64,000 nt of DNA. Source: Flavobacteriales bacterium. GTDB taxonomy: Bacteria; Bacteroidota; Bacteroidia; NS11-12g; UBA9320. Numbering within the stretch: the first letter of the stretch is position 1; each line of letters opens with the position of its first letter. The stretch lies in contig JACJZV010000001.1 in the NCBI GenBank assembly GCA_020635395.1, positions 62,001-126,000 on the forward strand, read 5' to 3'. Positions 53,583 through 62,348 of this stretch are shown in pieces. The notes below the pieces were generated by a model, which saw only the letters and a list, made by a program, of their open reading frames with translations, ran no database searches and had not been told where the DNA came from. The position numbers were made by a program, and so were the translations under genes.

Positions 53583-55469
53583 GTGATAAAACTTAAAATA
53601 AATCAAATATGGAAAGCGGTAGTTCTGTTTTTCATATTCTTTGGTGCAAACAAAGCCTGGTCTCAAAGCCTGACTATAGATTATAGCGATACCGTATATC
53701 TAAATACGTCCAACAACAAGTTTCTTGGCTATTCTGTCATGGATTCAAATGAAATAGCCACAAAAAGGGTATTTTTAGCAGGAGAAAATCATACTTTTTT
53801 AGAAAGCAACAGCTTGCTGTGGGTGCAAAACATAAAATATTTGCATAGCAATGCAGGGGTTAGAAATGTATTGATGGAAGCCGGAGGGTCTATTGGTTGG
53901 CTTGTCAATCAATATGTTCAAACTGGAGATACATTCTATTTATCGGCCATTACCGAATACACGTTTGATGAGTACAGCGAGAGTTTTAAGTCGTTAAAAA
54001 GATTTAACAATAAGCTTGACAGCACCGAAAAGATAAAGGTTATTGGCATTGATTTGGAGCGTTCGGCACCATTGGCACTCAAAGTATTGAGCATGCTAAT
54101 GCCCAAAGATAAAACCCCGCACGACAGCATTTCATTGCATATTGAGGCCATAGAAGGAATGGTAAAATATCAAGAAATAGAGAAGTTGGAAGAATCGGAA
54201 GAAGATAAGCAAGATCCTTTCAAAATATTTAAATACTTGGGCAAATCGTATAGAGAAAGACCAACCATAAGAAGAGTTATTGATAATTTTTATGGTCATA
54301 AAGAATATTACAAAGATTTTTTGGGAGATAATTTTAACCAGTTTGAAGATGTTGTTTATGGATTAAAAAAAGCTCTTGAGTGGTTTGATATGGAAGAAGA
54401 TGATGCCACACAAGGCTATATTTTTAGAGAGCAATATATGTTTGGCCGATTTCGGGAGGTGTATGATTCGAATGCAGGCGGCTATTATGGCCAGTTTGGT
54501 AGATGCCATACAACCAAAACTAGAGTAGATCAAAATACCTGCAAATGGTATGCCTTTAAAAGTTTTGCCAACCGATTGTCGGAAGACCCAAACCTGGGGT
54601 TGGCCGACAAAGTCTTTACCATGGGCATTCTATATAAAAATGGTGATGAAGATGAGGATTTTGGAGAAAGCACCGAGAAGGTAAATGAAATATTTTATGA
54701 AATGGATGAATTGCGAGTTTTGTTGGTTGATTTCAAAACCAATGAAGTGCTGGCCTCCACCTTTGAAGCTAATTTTGACATGCTATTTTTCAACACGTGC
54801 TTTCCTTCTGAGAAGCATCCGTACTTTCATCGATTTGATGACCCAACAACTTTCAATATATTGGCAGGTCAATACTATTCTTACGATTTTGACCTTACCT
54901 CTTTAGCTCAATCCATTCCGGGGGCGATACCTTCAGAATATAGCAATCCAATAACGCTTTATGCCTTTTCGTATTCAAACAAAAATTATTCAGAATCAGG
55001 AAGAGTTTTCATGAGCCGATCAGTGATAGGTGGTTTCAAATCCGTAAATCAAAGTACAACTGCAGGAAACTCTACCAAATTGTCCGGATTTATGTGGAAC
55101 ACACACTACTTGTTTGATTTGTTACCAAATGTAAAGGCCGTTGACATTGCACCGGGTCTTAGTTTAGGATACACAAGGCTAAAACTAATGGTGGATAGAA
55201 CCGATGCAACAGGAACAGCGAGTTTAGACGATGGATTTTTGGGTACCGAGAGCAAATCGATATACTATAATCCTGCAATTACAACGGGTTGGATATTTTC
55301 GGTAGGCTTTAATCTGGGAGCATTAAGTTTATTTGGCGAGATGGGTCAGCAATTTGATTTAAGCAATAAAAATTGGAGAGGAAACGGACAATTGCTAACC
55401 GGAGGACCTGAAACCAGCATTTCTGGCAAATTTTTTAGTGTTGGTATTGGTTTTAATTTTGAGGGTTAG
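53583..55469 (+). CDS. EreA/TraB-fold-like protein fused to C-terminal beta-barrel-type domain
   Basis: 628 residues from GTG 53583, which gives a hydrophobic signal sequence ending KAWSQ; a TTG two codons earlier is also possible. Residues 45-330 recall the erythromycin-esterase-like fold, with FLAGENHTFLESNSL (Glu-x-His), NVLMEAGGSIGWLVNQYV and VIGIDLERS. The remainder (about 460-628) is beta-rich with alternating strands (LSLGYTRLKLMVD, IFSVGFNLGALSLFGEMG) ending in Phe-containing strands, like an outer-membrane barrel. No close family is known to me. It follows aat by 12 bases and overlaps the next gene tail to tail by 17 bases. Confidence 0.65.
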   Translation: MIKLKINQIWKAVVLFFIFFGANKAWSQSLTIDYSDTVYLNTSNNKFLGYSVMDSNEIATKRVFLAGENHTFLESNSLLWVQNIKYLHSNAGVRNVLMEAGGSIGWLVNQYVQTGDTFYLSAITEYTFDEYSESFKSLKRFNNKLDSTEKIKVIGIDLERSAPLALKVLSMLMPKDKTPHDSISLHIEAIEGMVKYQEIEKLEESEEDKQDPFKIFKYLGKSYRERPTIRRVIDNFYGHKEYYKDFLGDNFNQFEDVVYGLKKALEWFDMEEDDATQGYIFREQYMFGRFREVYDSNAGGYYGQFGRCHTTKTRVDQNTCKWYAFKSFANRLSEDPNLGLADKVFTMGILYKNGDEDEDFGESTEKVNEIFYEMDELRVLLVDFKTNEVLASTFEANFDMLFFNTCFPSEKHPYFHRFDDPTTFNILAGQYYSYDFDLTSLAQSIPGAIPSEYSNPITLYAFSYSNKNYSESGRVFMSRSVIGGFKSVNQSTTAGNSTKLSGFMWNTHYLFDLLPNVKAVDIAPGLSLGYTRLKLMVDRTDATGTASLDDGFLGTESKSIYYNPAITTGWIFSVGFNLGALSLFGEMGQQFDLSNKNWRGNGQLLTGGPETSISGKFFSVGIGFNFEG

Positions 55470-56493
55470 TGGCAATCAAATTTCCCATTACTTCCATTTT
55501 TCGGTTTATTTCTTCCCACTCGGCAGTGGGGTTTGAGTCTTTGTTTATACCGGCTCCGGCATACAGGTTTAGGACATTTCTACCAATTTTCATACAGCGG
55601 ATATTGACGAAAAATTCGGATTTATGGGTATTTACAATGCCCAAATAACCACCGAAAAGTTCACGGTCAAACAATTCATTTTCGCCAATAAAAGCAATTG
55701 ACTTTTCTTTTGGGAAACCCGCCAAGGCCGGTGTTGGGTGCATTTTTTCCACCAAATCATCACTGTGCAAATTAACAGGCCATTCGGCAGAAATGTGGGT
55801 GCAAAGGTGTTGAATGGTTCCCAAATTTTTGTTTACCGCTTGATGTTGGGCTATTTTTTTAAAACCGTTTTGATGGAGTAAATCTGCAATATATTCACCC
55901 ACAATTTGATGCTCATCAATTTCTTTTTGACCCCACGAGGTTTGCGTTTCAAATCGGGTTCCGGCCAAAGCCATAGTTTCAAAATGGCGATTTTGAAGTC
56001 GAAAAAGAAGCTCGGGGCTTGCCCCAAGCCAGACTTCATTTCTTATTTTCAGCAAATAACAATACGAATTTGGTATGAGTACACAAGCCCGATACCAATC
56101 AAAAACATCGATTTCTGAAATAGAAATATTGCGAAGGCCGCCAACCACCACTTTTTCAATTTTGTTTGATTTACACTCATTTATTGCTTTTTCGACAATG
56201 GACTCATACTGGCTTTGACTCGTAGTTTCGGTTATTTCTATTTCCGATAAAAGCGTGTTAAGTAGAGAAAATTTCATAATAGCATCCGAGTCAATTTCTA
56301 TCGAATACGTTATAGATAATTTATTGATTTGTCGTCCATTAAAGGGGCAAAACGCAAAATAAGGAGAGTCGTCAACCACAGTTTTTTCACCCAAAATATA
56401 AACTTCAATTTTTGTGGAATCTGGCCTTTTTAAACAGAAGAAACTCTTGCCTTGGAAAATTTCAGAAGAAAAAATGGCTAAATCATTTGTCAT
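55453..56493 (-). CDS. menF: Isochorismate synthase
   Basis: Chorismate-binding enzyme (346 residues) that makes isochorismate, the first committed step to menaquinone. The C-terminal catalytic part has HPTPALAGFPKE (Pro-Ala loop), ELFGGYLG and NIRCMKI, with Glu residues for magnesium; LAGTRFETQT lies near residue 195. It could also feed a siderophore, but a hotdog thioesterase immediately upstream (4-base overlap) supports menaquinone. Short N-terminus as in MenF/EntC subgroups. Confidence 0.9.
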   Translation of the reverse strand: MTNDLAIFSSEIFQGKSFFCLKRPDSTKIEVYILGEKTVVDDSPYFAFCPFNGRQINKLSITYSIEIDSDAIMKFSLLNTLLSEIEITETTSQSQYESIVEKAINECKSNKIEKVVVGGLRNISISEIDVFDWYRACVLIPNSYCYLLKIRNEVWLGASPELLFRLQNRHFETMALAGTRFETQTSWGQKEIDEHQIVGEYIADLLHQNGFKKIAQHQAVNKNLGTIQHLCTHISAEWPVNLHSDDLVEKMHPTPALAGFPKEKSIAFIGENELFDRELFGGYLGIVNTHKSEFFVNIRCMKIGRNVLNLYAGAGINKDSNPTAEWEEINRKMEVMGNLIATNPQN

Positions 56494-56912
56494 TTTTTGT
56501 CAATTACAGCCGCAGTAAATCTTGATTTGCAAACCATTTCTCCACTCTCATCGGTTATGTCGATGTTCCAAACCTGAGTGCTTTTGCCCAAATGAATGGC
56601 GGTAGCTTTGCCAAAAACCCAACCGGAGCGAACAGACCGGAGATGATTACCGTTTATTTCAAGTCCAACACAAATTTTGTTTTGATTTTGTAAATAAATA
56701 TTTCCGGCAAAACTGGCCACCGTTTCGGCCAAGGCCATGCTGGCACCGCCATTTAAAAGTCCGTAAGGCTGCACGGTTCTGCGGTCAACGGGCATTTTTA
56801 TGGTCAAAAAATCAGACCCAATTTCCACCACTTCCATACCCAAAGCCTCAGATAGGGTGTTGCTCAAAAAATGTTGTAGCTCTTCAATTTTAATATTTTT
56901 GTGGTCGAACAT
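56490..56912 (-). CDS. Hotdog-fold thioesterase, PaaI-like (candidate DHNA-CoA thioesterase)
   Basis: 140 residues with the hotdog core LLNGGASMALAET (56-68, catalytic Asn/Glu region) and long central helix, then GLEINGNHLRSVRSGWVFG. Placement next to isochorismate synthase suggests 1,4-dihydroxy-2-naphthoyl-CoA hydrolysis (MenI step), an inference from context. Its start codon lies 11 bases from the divergent phosphatase start. Confidence 0.85.
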   Translation of the reverse strand: MFDHKNIKIEELQHFLSNTLSEALGMEVVEIGSDFLTIKMPVDRRTVQPYGLLNGGASMALAETVASFAGNIYLQNQNKICVGLEINGNHLRSVRSGWVFGKATAIHLGKSTQVWNIDITDESGEMVCKSRFTAAVIDKK

Positions 56913-56923
56913 TTCGCAGAATA

Positions 56924-57547
56924 TTGACTACAAATAAAACGATTTATCTTATCAGACATGGTCAAACCGACTACAATAAGCAAGGAATTATTCAGGGTAG
57001 CGGCATTGACAGTGATTTGAACGAAACCGGCGTGCAACAGGCCTATGCTTTCTATAAACAGTACAAGCATGTGGATTTTGAGCAGATTTACATTTCTGAA
57101 TTAAAACGAACCTTTCAAAGTGTAAAACCTTTTGTGGATGCGGGTTTTAGCCATGCCGTTTTGCCTGAATTGAACGAAATAAACTGGGGAATATATGAAG
57201 GCAAAAAGGCTACTTATGAGTTTACACAACGATACAATGAAGTGGTAAATAGTTGGCGAAAAGGTGAATTGCACACGCCCATAGAGGGTGGCGAAAGCCC
57301 AATGGAAATGTTTAATCGCCAAAAAATAGGTTGGCAAAGAATTATGGAAGAATCTCACGAAAACGTTTTGATTTGTATGCATGGTAGAGCAATGCGGAGT
57401 TTTTTATCACTTATTTTAGAAACACCCCTCAGCCGAATGGACGACTACGACCACAGCAACCTATGCCTCTACAAAATTGAAATAAAAGGGAAGCACAAAA
57501 GGTTGGTGGAGGCTAATAATATTAAGCATTTGGCGGGGTTGAGGTAG
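56924..57547 (+). CDS. Histidine phosphatase family protein (phosphoglycerate mutase-like)
   Basis: 207 residues: LIRHGQTDYNKQG (phospho-His) near residue 9, ELKRT(F)QS near 58, and HGRAMRSFL near 150. The TTG start at 56924 is the only possibility because the frame has no ATG between the upstream stop and RHG. The substrate is unknown. Divergently arranged with the thioesterase; the 11-base gap means each promoter lies inside the other gene. Confidence 0.85.
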   Translation: MTTNKTIYLIRHGQTDYNKQGIIQGSGIDSDLNETGVQQAYAFYKQYKHVDFEQIYISELKRTFQSVKPFVDAGFSHAVLPELNEINWGIYEGKKATYEFTQRYNEVVNSWRKGELHTPIEGGESPMEMFNRQKIGWQRIMEESHENVLICMHGRAMRSFLSLILETPLSRMDDYDHSNLCLYKIEIKGKHKRLVEANNIKHLAGLR

Positions 57548-57558
57548 GAATCCTGAAT

Positions 57559-58320
57559 TTACTCAAAACGCACCCCCACCATCCCCAATCCTTCCACCTC
57601 GGCAGAAACAAGGGTGTTAGGGTCAATAAAAACGGCAGGTGTGGCAGCTCCGGCCAATAAAATCGAGCCTTTTGGAAAAGGTTGATTGTATTTTGAAGCC
57701 AATCGTGAGGCATTGCAAATGGACAACAACGGGTTATCTAAAATAGCATTGCTACTGTCCGATTCTTTTATTTCCCCATTAAATAAAAGACTCATTTTCA
57801 AATCGTTTAGAGATTTGGGGAGAGATTGCCACTCACCTAATACGAAACCGCTTGATGAGCAATTGTCGGCAATAACGTCGGCCAATGAAAATTTGAAATT
57901 CTGGTATCGCGAGTCAATTATTTCAATGGCAGCACATGCCGATTCAATGTATTCGGGAATTTCTTCCAAGCTAATTTCTCGGTCAATGTCTTTCTTTACC
58001 AAAAAACCGATTTCGGGTTCGGCACGAGGATGTATAAATTTTGATAATGAGACAGTTTCGCCGTCTTTGAACCACATATTTTGCGTAAGCCTTCCCCAAA
58101 TCATATCATGCACACCCATTTGCTCCATTTTGGCAAAACTGGTAAAACCCAGCTTTAATCCTACAAAACAATCGCCGCGTTTGTATCGCTCTTCCATGGA
58201 AAGACGTTGAATTTCGTAAGCATCCTCTTCTGTAATGTTTTGAGAAATAGTTATTTGCTCGATGGCCGTGCAATTGATGGCCGCCGTATCTAGTTTTTGT
58301 GCAATATCAATAAAATTCAT
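57559..58320 (-). CDS. 4-oxalocrotonate decarboxylase / 2-oxopent-4-enoate hydratase family (MhpD/DmpH)
   Basis: 253 residues, FAH-like metal enzyme. GLKLGFTSFAKMEQMGVHDMIWG and FIHPRAEPEIGFL match the decarboxylase (DmpH/AmnE) branch slightly better than the hydratase branch; by eye the two cannot be told apart for sure. Acts on 2-oxo acids from aromatic ring meta-cleavage, for example from aminomuconate in tryptophan breakdown. It is followed upstream by the aldolase gene 3 bases away, so the two form a unit. Confidence 0.78.
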   Translation of the reverse strand: MNFIDIAQKLDTAAINCTAIEQITISQNITEEDAYEIQRLSMEERYKRGDCFVGLKLGFTSFAKMEQMGVHDMIWGRLTQNMWFKDGETVSLSKFIHPRAEPEIGFLVKKDIDREISLEEIPEYIESACAAIEIIDSRYQNFKFSLADVIADNCSSSGFVLGEWQSLPKSLNDLKMSLLFNGEIKESDSSNAILDNPLLSICNASRLASKYNQPFPKGSILLAGAATPAVFIDPNTLVSAEVEGLGMVGVRFE

Positions 58321-58323
58321 GTT

Positions 58324-59340
58324 TTATTTTTTATTTGATGAGTTCAACAAGTCAAGAGCCACGTCAATAATCATGTCTTCTTGGCCGCCAACCATTTTTC
58401 GGTTGCCAAGTTCGGTCAAAATTTCTCGGGTATCGAGGCCGTATTTTTGAGCGGCACGTTCGCTGTGAAGCAAGAAACTTGAATAAACTCCGGCATAGCC
58501 GAGGCTCAGCGTTTCTCTATCCACCCGAACGGGTCGGGTTTGCAACGGTCGGATGACATCATCTGCCAAATCCATCAACATAAATAAATCGGAACTGTGC
58601 ATAGCCTCCATTTTGTTTAAAACAGCTATCAACACTTCCAACGGGCAATTGCCCGCACCTGCTCCCATACCTGCCAATGAAGCATCGAGCCGAGTGGCAC
58701 CGTGCTGCATGGCCACAATAGTGTTGGCCACACCCAAGCCGAGATTGTGATGACAGTGAATGCCAATTTCGGTTTCAGGTTTCAATGTATCTTTAAAGGC
58801 TTTCATTCTGTCAGCCACTTCGTCCATTAATAAGGCTCCGGCACTGTCTGTAACATACACGCAATCAGCACCATAGCTTTCCATCAAAACAGCCTGTTCA
58901 GCCAGTTTAATTGGTTCGTTCATGTGAGCCATCATTAAAAACCCGCCTACATCCATGCCTAATTTTTTGGCGGCCTCGATATGTTGTTTCGAAATATCGG
59001 CTTCGGTGCAATGTGTGGCAATTCGCACAGAGCGGACACCCAAATCGTACGCTTTTTTTAAATCATCAATAGTGCCAATGCCCGGAATGAGCAGGGTAGT
59101 TAAAACCGCATGATTCAAATTTTCGGCCACACCTTCCAACCAATCCCAGTCGGTATGTGCCCCAAACCCATAATTAAAACTTCCGCCTGCAAGTCCGTCT
59201 CCATGTGCAATTTCAATGGCATCTACATTGGCTTTATCCAATGCAATAGCCAAGTCTCTGATTTGTTGTTTGCTGTATTGATGACGAATGGCGTGCATTC
59301 CATCACGAAGCGTAACATCTTGTATGTACAGTTTCTTCAT
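58324..59340 (-). CDS. dmpG: 4-hydroxy-2-oxovalerate aldolase
   Basis: Splits 4-hydroxy-2-oxovalerate into pyruvate and acetaldehyde. 338 residues: DVTLRDGMHAIRHQYS at the start (catalytic Arg/Asp and metal ligands), HAVLTTLLIPGIG, IGIHCHHNLGLGVANT (metal His pair) and the C-terminal communication domain with LLHSERAAQKYGL. Its usual partner acetaldehyde dehydrogenase (DmpF) is not in this window. Confidence 0.92.
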   Translation of the reverse strand: MKKLYIQDVTLRDGMHAIRHQYSKQQIRDLAIALDKANVDAIEIAHGDGLAGGSFNYGFGAHTDWDWLEGVAENLNHAVLTTLLIPGIGTIDDLKKAYDLGVRSVRIATHCTEADISKQHIEAAKKLGMDVGGFLMMAHMNEPIKLAEQAVLMESYGADCVYVTDSAGALLMDEVADRMKAFKDTLKPETEIGIHCHHNLGLGVANTIVAMQHGATRLDASLAGMGAGAGNCPLEVLIAVLNKMEAMHSSDLFMLMDLADDVIRPLQTRPVRVDRETLSLGYAGVYSSFLLHSERAAQKYGLDTREILTELGNRKMVGGQEDMIIDVALDLLNSSNKK

Positions 59341-59355
59341 TTTATCTGAAAAAAT

Positions 59356-59880
59356 TTACTTTTTACTTTTTAACAATTCTTCCAATCGTTTCATTTCTGC
59401 TTTTCTTTTTTCATCGATGGCCTGGCTTGCCCCATTTAGCATAAGTTTGTAGTACCAACCTTTTGGAGTGAGTTTTGTTTCAGCATTAACGGTGGTAATG
59501 CTATCATGCTGCTCCAGGTTAAAAATAGTTTCCATCACTATTTTATTGGCCAAGTTGGTTTGGGTAATGGCTTTTTTTTCTGAAATGACAGAGTCAACCG
59601 TATAAATGGCTCGTGAGCGGATTCGTCCATCCAAAAAGTACAAATTTGCTTCAAATGCCGGTTGATTGTAATCCGAACCAATGGCTTCTGTTTTTTCTAA
59701 TTGATCCATCCATTGGGTAAAATATTCCGGATTCAAGCACATATCCAAACACTGATTGGCCGACATTTTCACCGAAAATGAGGACTGACTTTTGTGCGAT
59801 GTTTTTACGAAAAGCATGGCTATAGCAGTACCTACAAAAGCAAAAATGACAAAAATGATGAAGAATTTTAATAACTTCAT
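59356..59880 (-). CDS. Membrane-anchored SRPBCC-like protein of unknown function
   Basis: 174 residues. An N-terminal membrane helix (4-24) is followed by a polyketide-cyclase-like fold (SFSVKMSANQCLDMCLNPEYFTQWM) and a helical C-terminus. The stop codon of the upstream dipeptidase overlaps its ATG (ATGA, 59877-59880), implying coupled translation. No defined ligand. Confidence 0.7.
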   Translation of the reverse strand: MKLLKFFIIFVIFAFVGTAIAMLFVKTSHKSQSSFSVKMSANQCLDMCLNPEYFTQWMDQLEKTEAIGSDYNQPAFEANLYFLDGRIRSRAIYTVDSVISEKKAITQTNLANKIVMETIFNLEQHDSITTVNAETKLTPKGWYYKLMLNGASQAIDEKRKAEMKRLEELLKSKK

Positions 59881-61235
59881 TCGGCAAAATATTTAAAGAA
59901 ATAAGGGATGGTTTCAATGCCTTTGTAATAATTGAAAATACCAAATTTCTCATTGGGGGAGTGAATGGCATCGCTGTCTAAACCAAAGCCCATCAATACG
60001 GTTTTTAAACCCAAAGCTTCTTCAAAAAGAGCTACAATAGGGATGCTTCCTCCACCGCGAGTTGGAATGGGTTTTTTACCAAAAGTTTGTTCCATAGCTC
60101 TGCTCGCTGCAATATAGGCTTTGCTGTCGGTGGGTGTCACTGCAGCTTCTCCTCCATGATGAATGTCCACCTTAACTTTTACTGATTTTGGGGCAATACT
60201 TTCAAAATGATTTTTGAACAATTCAGCAATTTTGCCCGATTTCTGGTTGGGTACCAACCGCATCGAAATTTTTGCATTTGCCTTGCTGGGCAATACTGTT
60301 TTTGCTCCTTCGCCTGTATATCCACCCCAAATGCCATTCACATCAAGCGTTGGCCTAATTCCGGTTCGTTCAATGGTGCTAAAGCCTTTTTCGCCCATCA
60401 CGTCATTTATTTCTAACTCATTTTTATAGGCTTCCAAATCAAACGGGGTTTTGGCCATTTCCGCACGGTCAGAGGAACTCACCTCCATCACATCGTCATA
60501 AAATCCGGGAATAGTAATATGTCGGTTTTCGTCGTGCAAACTACTTATCATATCGCAAAGCACATTGATAGGATTGGCCACCGCACCTCCGTACGTGCCA
60601 CTGTGCAAGTCGATATTTGGCCCGATTACTTCCACCATAACGTAGCTCAACCCACGCAAACCCGTGTCGATACTCGGTATGTCGTTGGCAATCATGGCTG
60701 TGTCAGAAATCAAAACTACGTCGGCAGATAGTTTTTCGGCATGGCTACGCACATAATCTCCCAAATTTATCGAACCAACTTCTTCTTCTCCTTCCAACAT
60801 AAACTTTACATTGCAATCAAGCGAATTGGTTTGCATCATCGTTTCAAAAGCCTTTACGTGCATAAAGGCTTGACCTTTATCATCGCAAGCTCCACGGGCA
60901 TAAATGTTACCGTCTTTTATGGTTGGTTCAAATGGAGGTGTGTGCCACAATTCGTTTGGCACAGACGGTTGCACATCGTAATGGCCATAAACCAAAACAG
61001 TTGGTTTGGAGGGGTCTATTATTTTTTCGCCATACACAATGGGGTTGCCCGGTGTTTCTTCTAAAACCACATTATCGGCTCCGGCCAATTTTAATTTTAC
61101 GGCCACATATTCAGCCGCTTTTCGAACATCATTTTTAAAGGATTTATCTGCACTAATGCTCGGTATTTTCAACCATTCCATTAGCTCGTTTAAAAAGCGT
61201 TCTTTGTTTTTGTTGATATAATCTTGTTGTGTCAT
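59877..61235 (-). CDS. M20 family dipeptidase/metallopeptidase
   Basis: 452 residues, di-zinc aminoacyl-peptide hydrolase. Metal and catalytic motifs are complete: VLVYGHYDVQP (His, Asp) near residue 83, ARGACDDKGQ (bridging Asp) near 114, EGEEEVGS (Glu pair) near 148 and ISDTAM; the dimerisation domain carries DLHSGTYGG. Cytosolic, peptide turnover. Confidence 0.93.
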   Translation of the reverse strand: MTQQDYINKNKERFLNELMEWLKIPSISADKSFKNDVRKAAEYVAVKLKLAGADNVVLEETPGNPIVYGEKIIDPSKPTVLVYGHYDVQPSVPNELWHTPPFEPTIKDGNIYARGACDDKGQAFMHVKAFETMMQTNSLDCNVKFMLEGEEEVGSINLGDYVRSHAEKLSADVVLISDTAMIANDIPSIDTGLRGLSYVMVEVIGPNIDLHSGTYGGAVANPINVLCDMISSLHDENRHITIPGFYDDVMEVSSSDRAEMAKTPFDLEAYKNELEINDVMGEKGFSTIERTGIRPTLDVNGIWGGYTGEGAKTVLPSKANAKISMRLVPNQKSGKIAELFKNHFESIAPKSVKVKVDIHHGGEAAVTPTDSKAYIAASRAMEQTFGKKPIPTRGGGSIPIVALFEEALGLKTVLMGFGLDSDAIHSPNEKFGIFNYYKGIETIPYFFKYFAE

Positions 61236-61312
61236 TGCTTAATTTTTGGGCGAAATTAGGGATTAAATCAGTATTGGAATTTGTGGGATAACTTTTAAAA
61301 AAAATAGAACTA

Positions 61313-61342
61313 TTTGAAATTTGAGATATAACACTATATTCG
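61313..61342 (+). promoter_or_regulatory. Promoter of the Omp28 gene
   Basis: TTTG (61313-61316), 18-base spacer, TATATTCG (61335-61342), one mismatch from TAnnTTTG. About 34 bases to ATG 61377. Confidence 0.45.
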
Positions 61343-61376
61343 TGCTTTATTTCAAAAAATATTGTATAGATAGAAT

Positions 61377-62264
61377 ATGAAAAAGTTAATTTTACTAAGT
61401 GCCTTATTTGGCACAATGCTGTTTGGCTGTAAGGAGGATAACGGTACAGACACAACTCCAACTCAGGAAGAATTTTTAGCGTCAACTGAAAAACAAAATC
61501 GTAATGTTGTTTTGGAAGACATGACTGGTGTGCGATGTGGGTATTGTCCTGACGGACATCAAAGAGCAGCAGATTTGTTGGCTGCAAATCCAGGCAGAGT
61601 TTCGGTAGTTGCTGTTCACACAGGAAGTTATGCCGACCCTCAAGCTGGTTGGGGAAATTACACCAACAGTTATGGCAATGACATTCGTGCCCAAACAAAA
61701 CTGACAGGATACCCAGCAGGTACTGTAAATCGTCAATATTTCGCCTCTTACAATCAAGGTGGCGGTACGGCAATGAGTAGAGGTCAGTGGGCTACGGCAG
61801 CCGCAGAAATAATGGCTGAAGCTTCTCCGGTAAACTTGGGTGCAAAAGCAACTTACAATTCTACAACTAAAGAATTGGCAGTAAAAATTGATATGTACTA
61901 CACTGGAGATCAAAGTGCCAACGAAAACAGATTGAATGTTGCACTTTGTCAAAACAACATGAAAACAACACACGCTGATTACAGTTTACCATCTCCTTAC
62001 ATTCATAATGATTATGTTATGAATCATACAATGAGAGATTACTTGACCGGACCTTGGGGCGAGTTGGTTCCTTCGGAAAAAACAACTGAAGGTTCAAAAT
62101 ATTCGGTAACATACAAATATGACGTTCCCGGTGATTACAATGGTGCAACAGTTCCTCCAGGTGGTGGCGAAGTAGTTCCTGCTGATTTAGAGGTTACGAT
62201 TTTTGTTGCCAAAGGACAACAAAATATTATTACAGGTATTACTGTTCCTGTAACTGTTCAATAA
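61377..62264 (+). CDS. Omp28-related outer-membrane lipoprotein
   Basis: 295 residues. Lipobox LFGC (Cys18) after a signal sequence. A thioredoxin-like opening, VVLEDMTGVRCGYCPDGHQ, carries a CxxC pair (Cys near 53 and 56), as is typical of the Omp28 family, and a beta-rich C-terminal part follows. Location at the outer membrane or periplasmic face inferred. Own promoter and a strong terminator, so monocistronic. Confidence 0.88.
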   Translation: MKKLILLSALFGTMLFGCKEDNGTDTTPTQEEFLASTEKQNRNVVLEDMTGVRCGYCPDGHQRAADLLAANPGRVSVVAVHTGSYADPQAGWGNYTNSYGNDIRAQTKLTGYPAGTVNRQYFASYNQGGGTAMSRGQWATAAAEIMAEASPVNLGAKATYNSTTKELAVKIDMYYTGDQSANENRLNVALCQNNMKTTHADYSLPSPYIHNDYVMNHTMRDYLTGPWGELVPSEKTTEGSKYSVTYKYDVPGDYNGATVPPGGGEVVPADLEVTIFVAKGQQNIITGITVPVTVQ

Positions 62265-62290
62265 TTTTAAATACATTTCATAAAATACAG

Positions 62291-62315
62291 GGCCATCGAA
62301 AGATGGCCTTTTTTT
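62291..62315 (+). terminator. Strong intrinsic terminator
   Basis: GGCCATC (62291-62297), GAAA tetraloop, GATGGCC (62302-62308), then seven T's (62309-62315). Confidence 0.92.
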
Positions 62316-62336
62316 ATGCCTATTTTCAAAACTGAT

Positions 62337-62344
62337 TACCTTTG
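62337..62344 (+). promoter_or_regulatory. -7 box for rsmI
   Basis: TACCTTTG matches TAnnTTTG; the GTG start is 4 bases later, suggesting a leaderless or nearly leaderless message. No clear -33 box. Confidence 0.4.
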
Positions 62345-62348
62345 CTGC

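Noticed and set aside
61153..61773. 206-residue minus-strand frame over the Omp28 gene and intergenic region
   Set aside because: Covers a promoter and the Omp28 start in antisense; no family signal.
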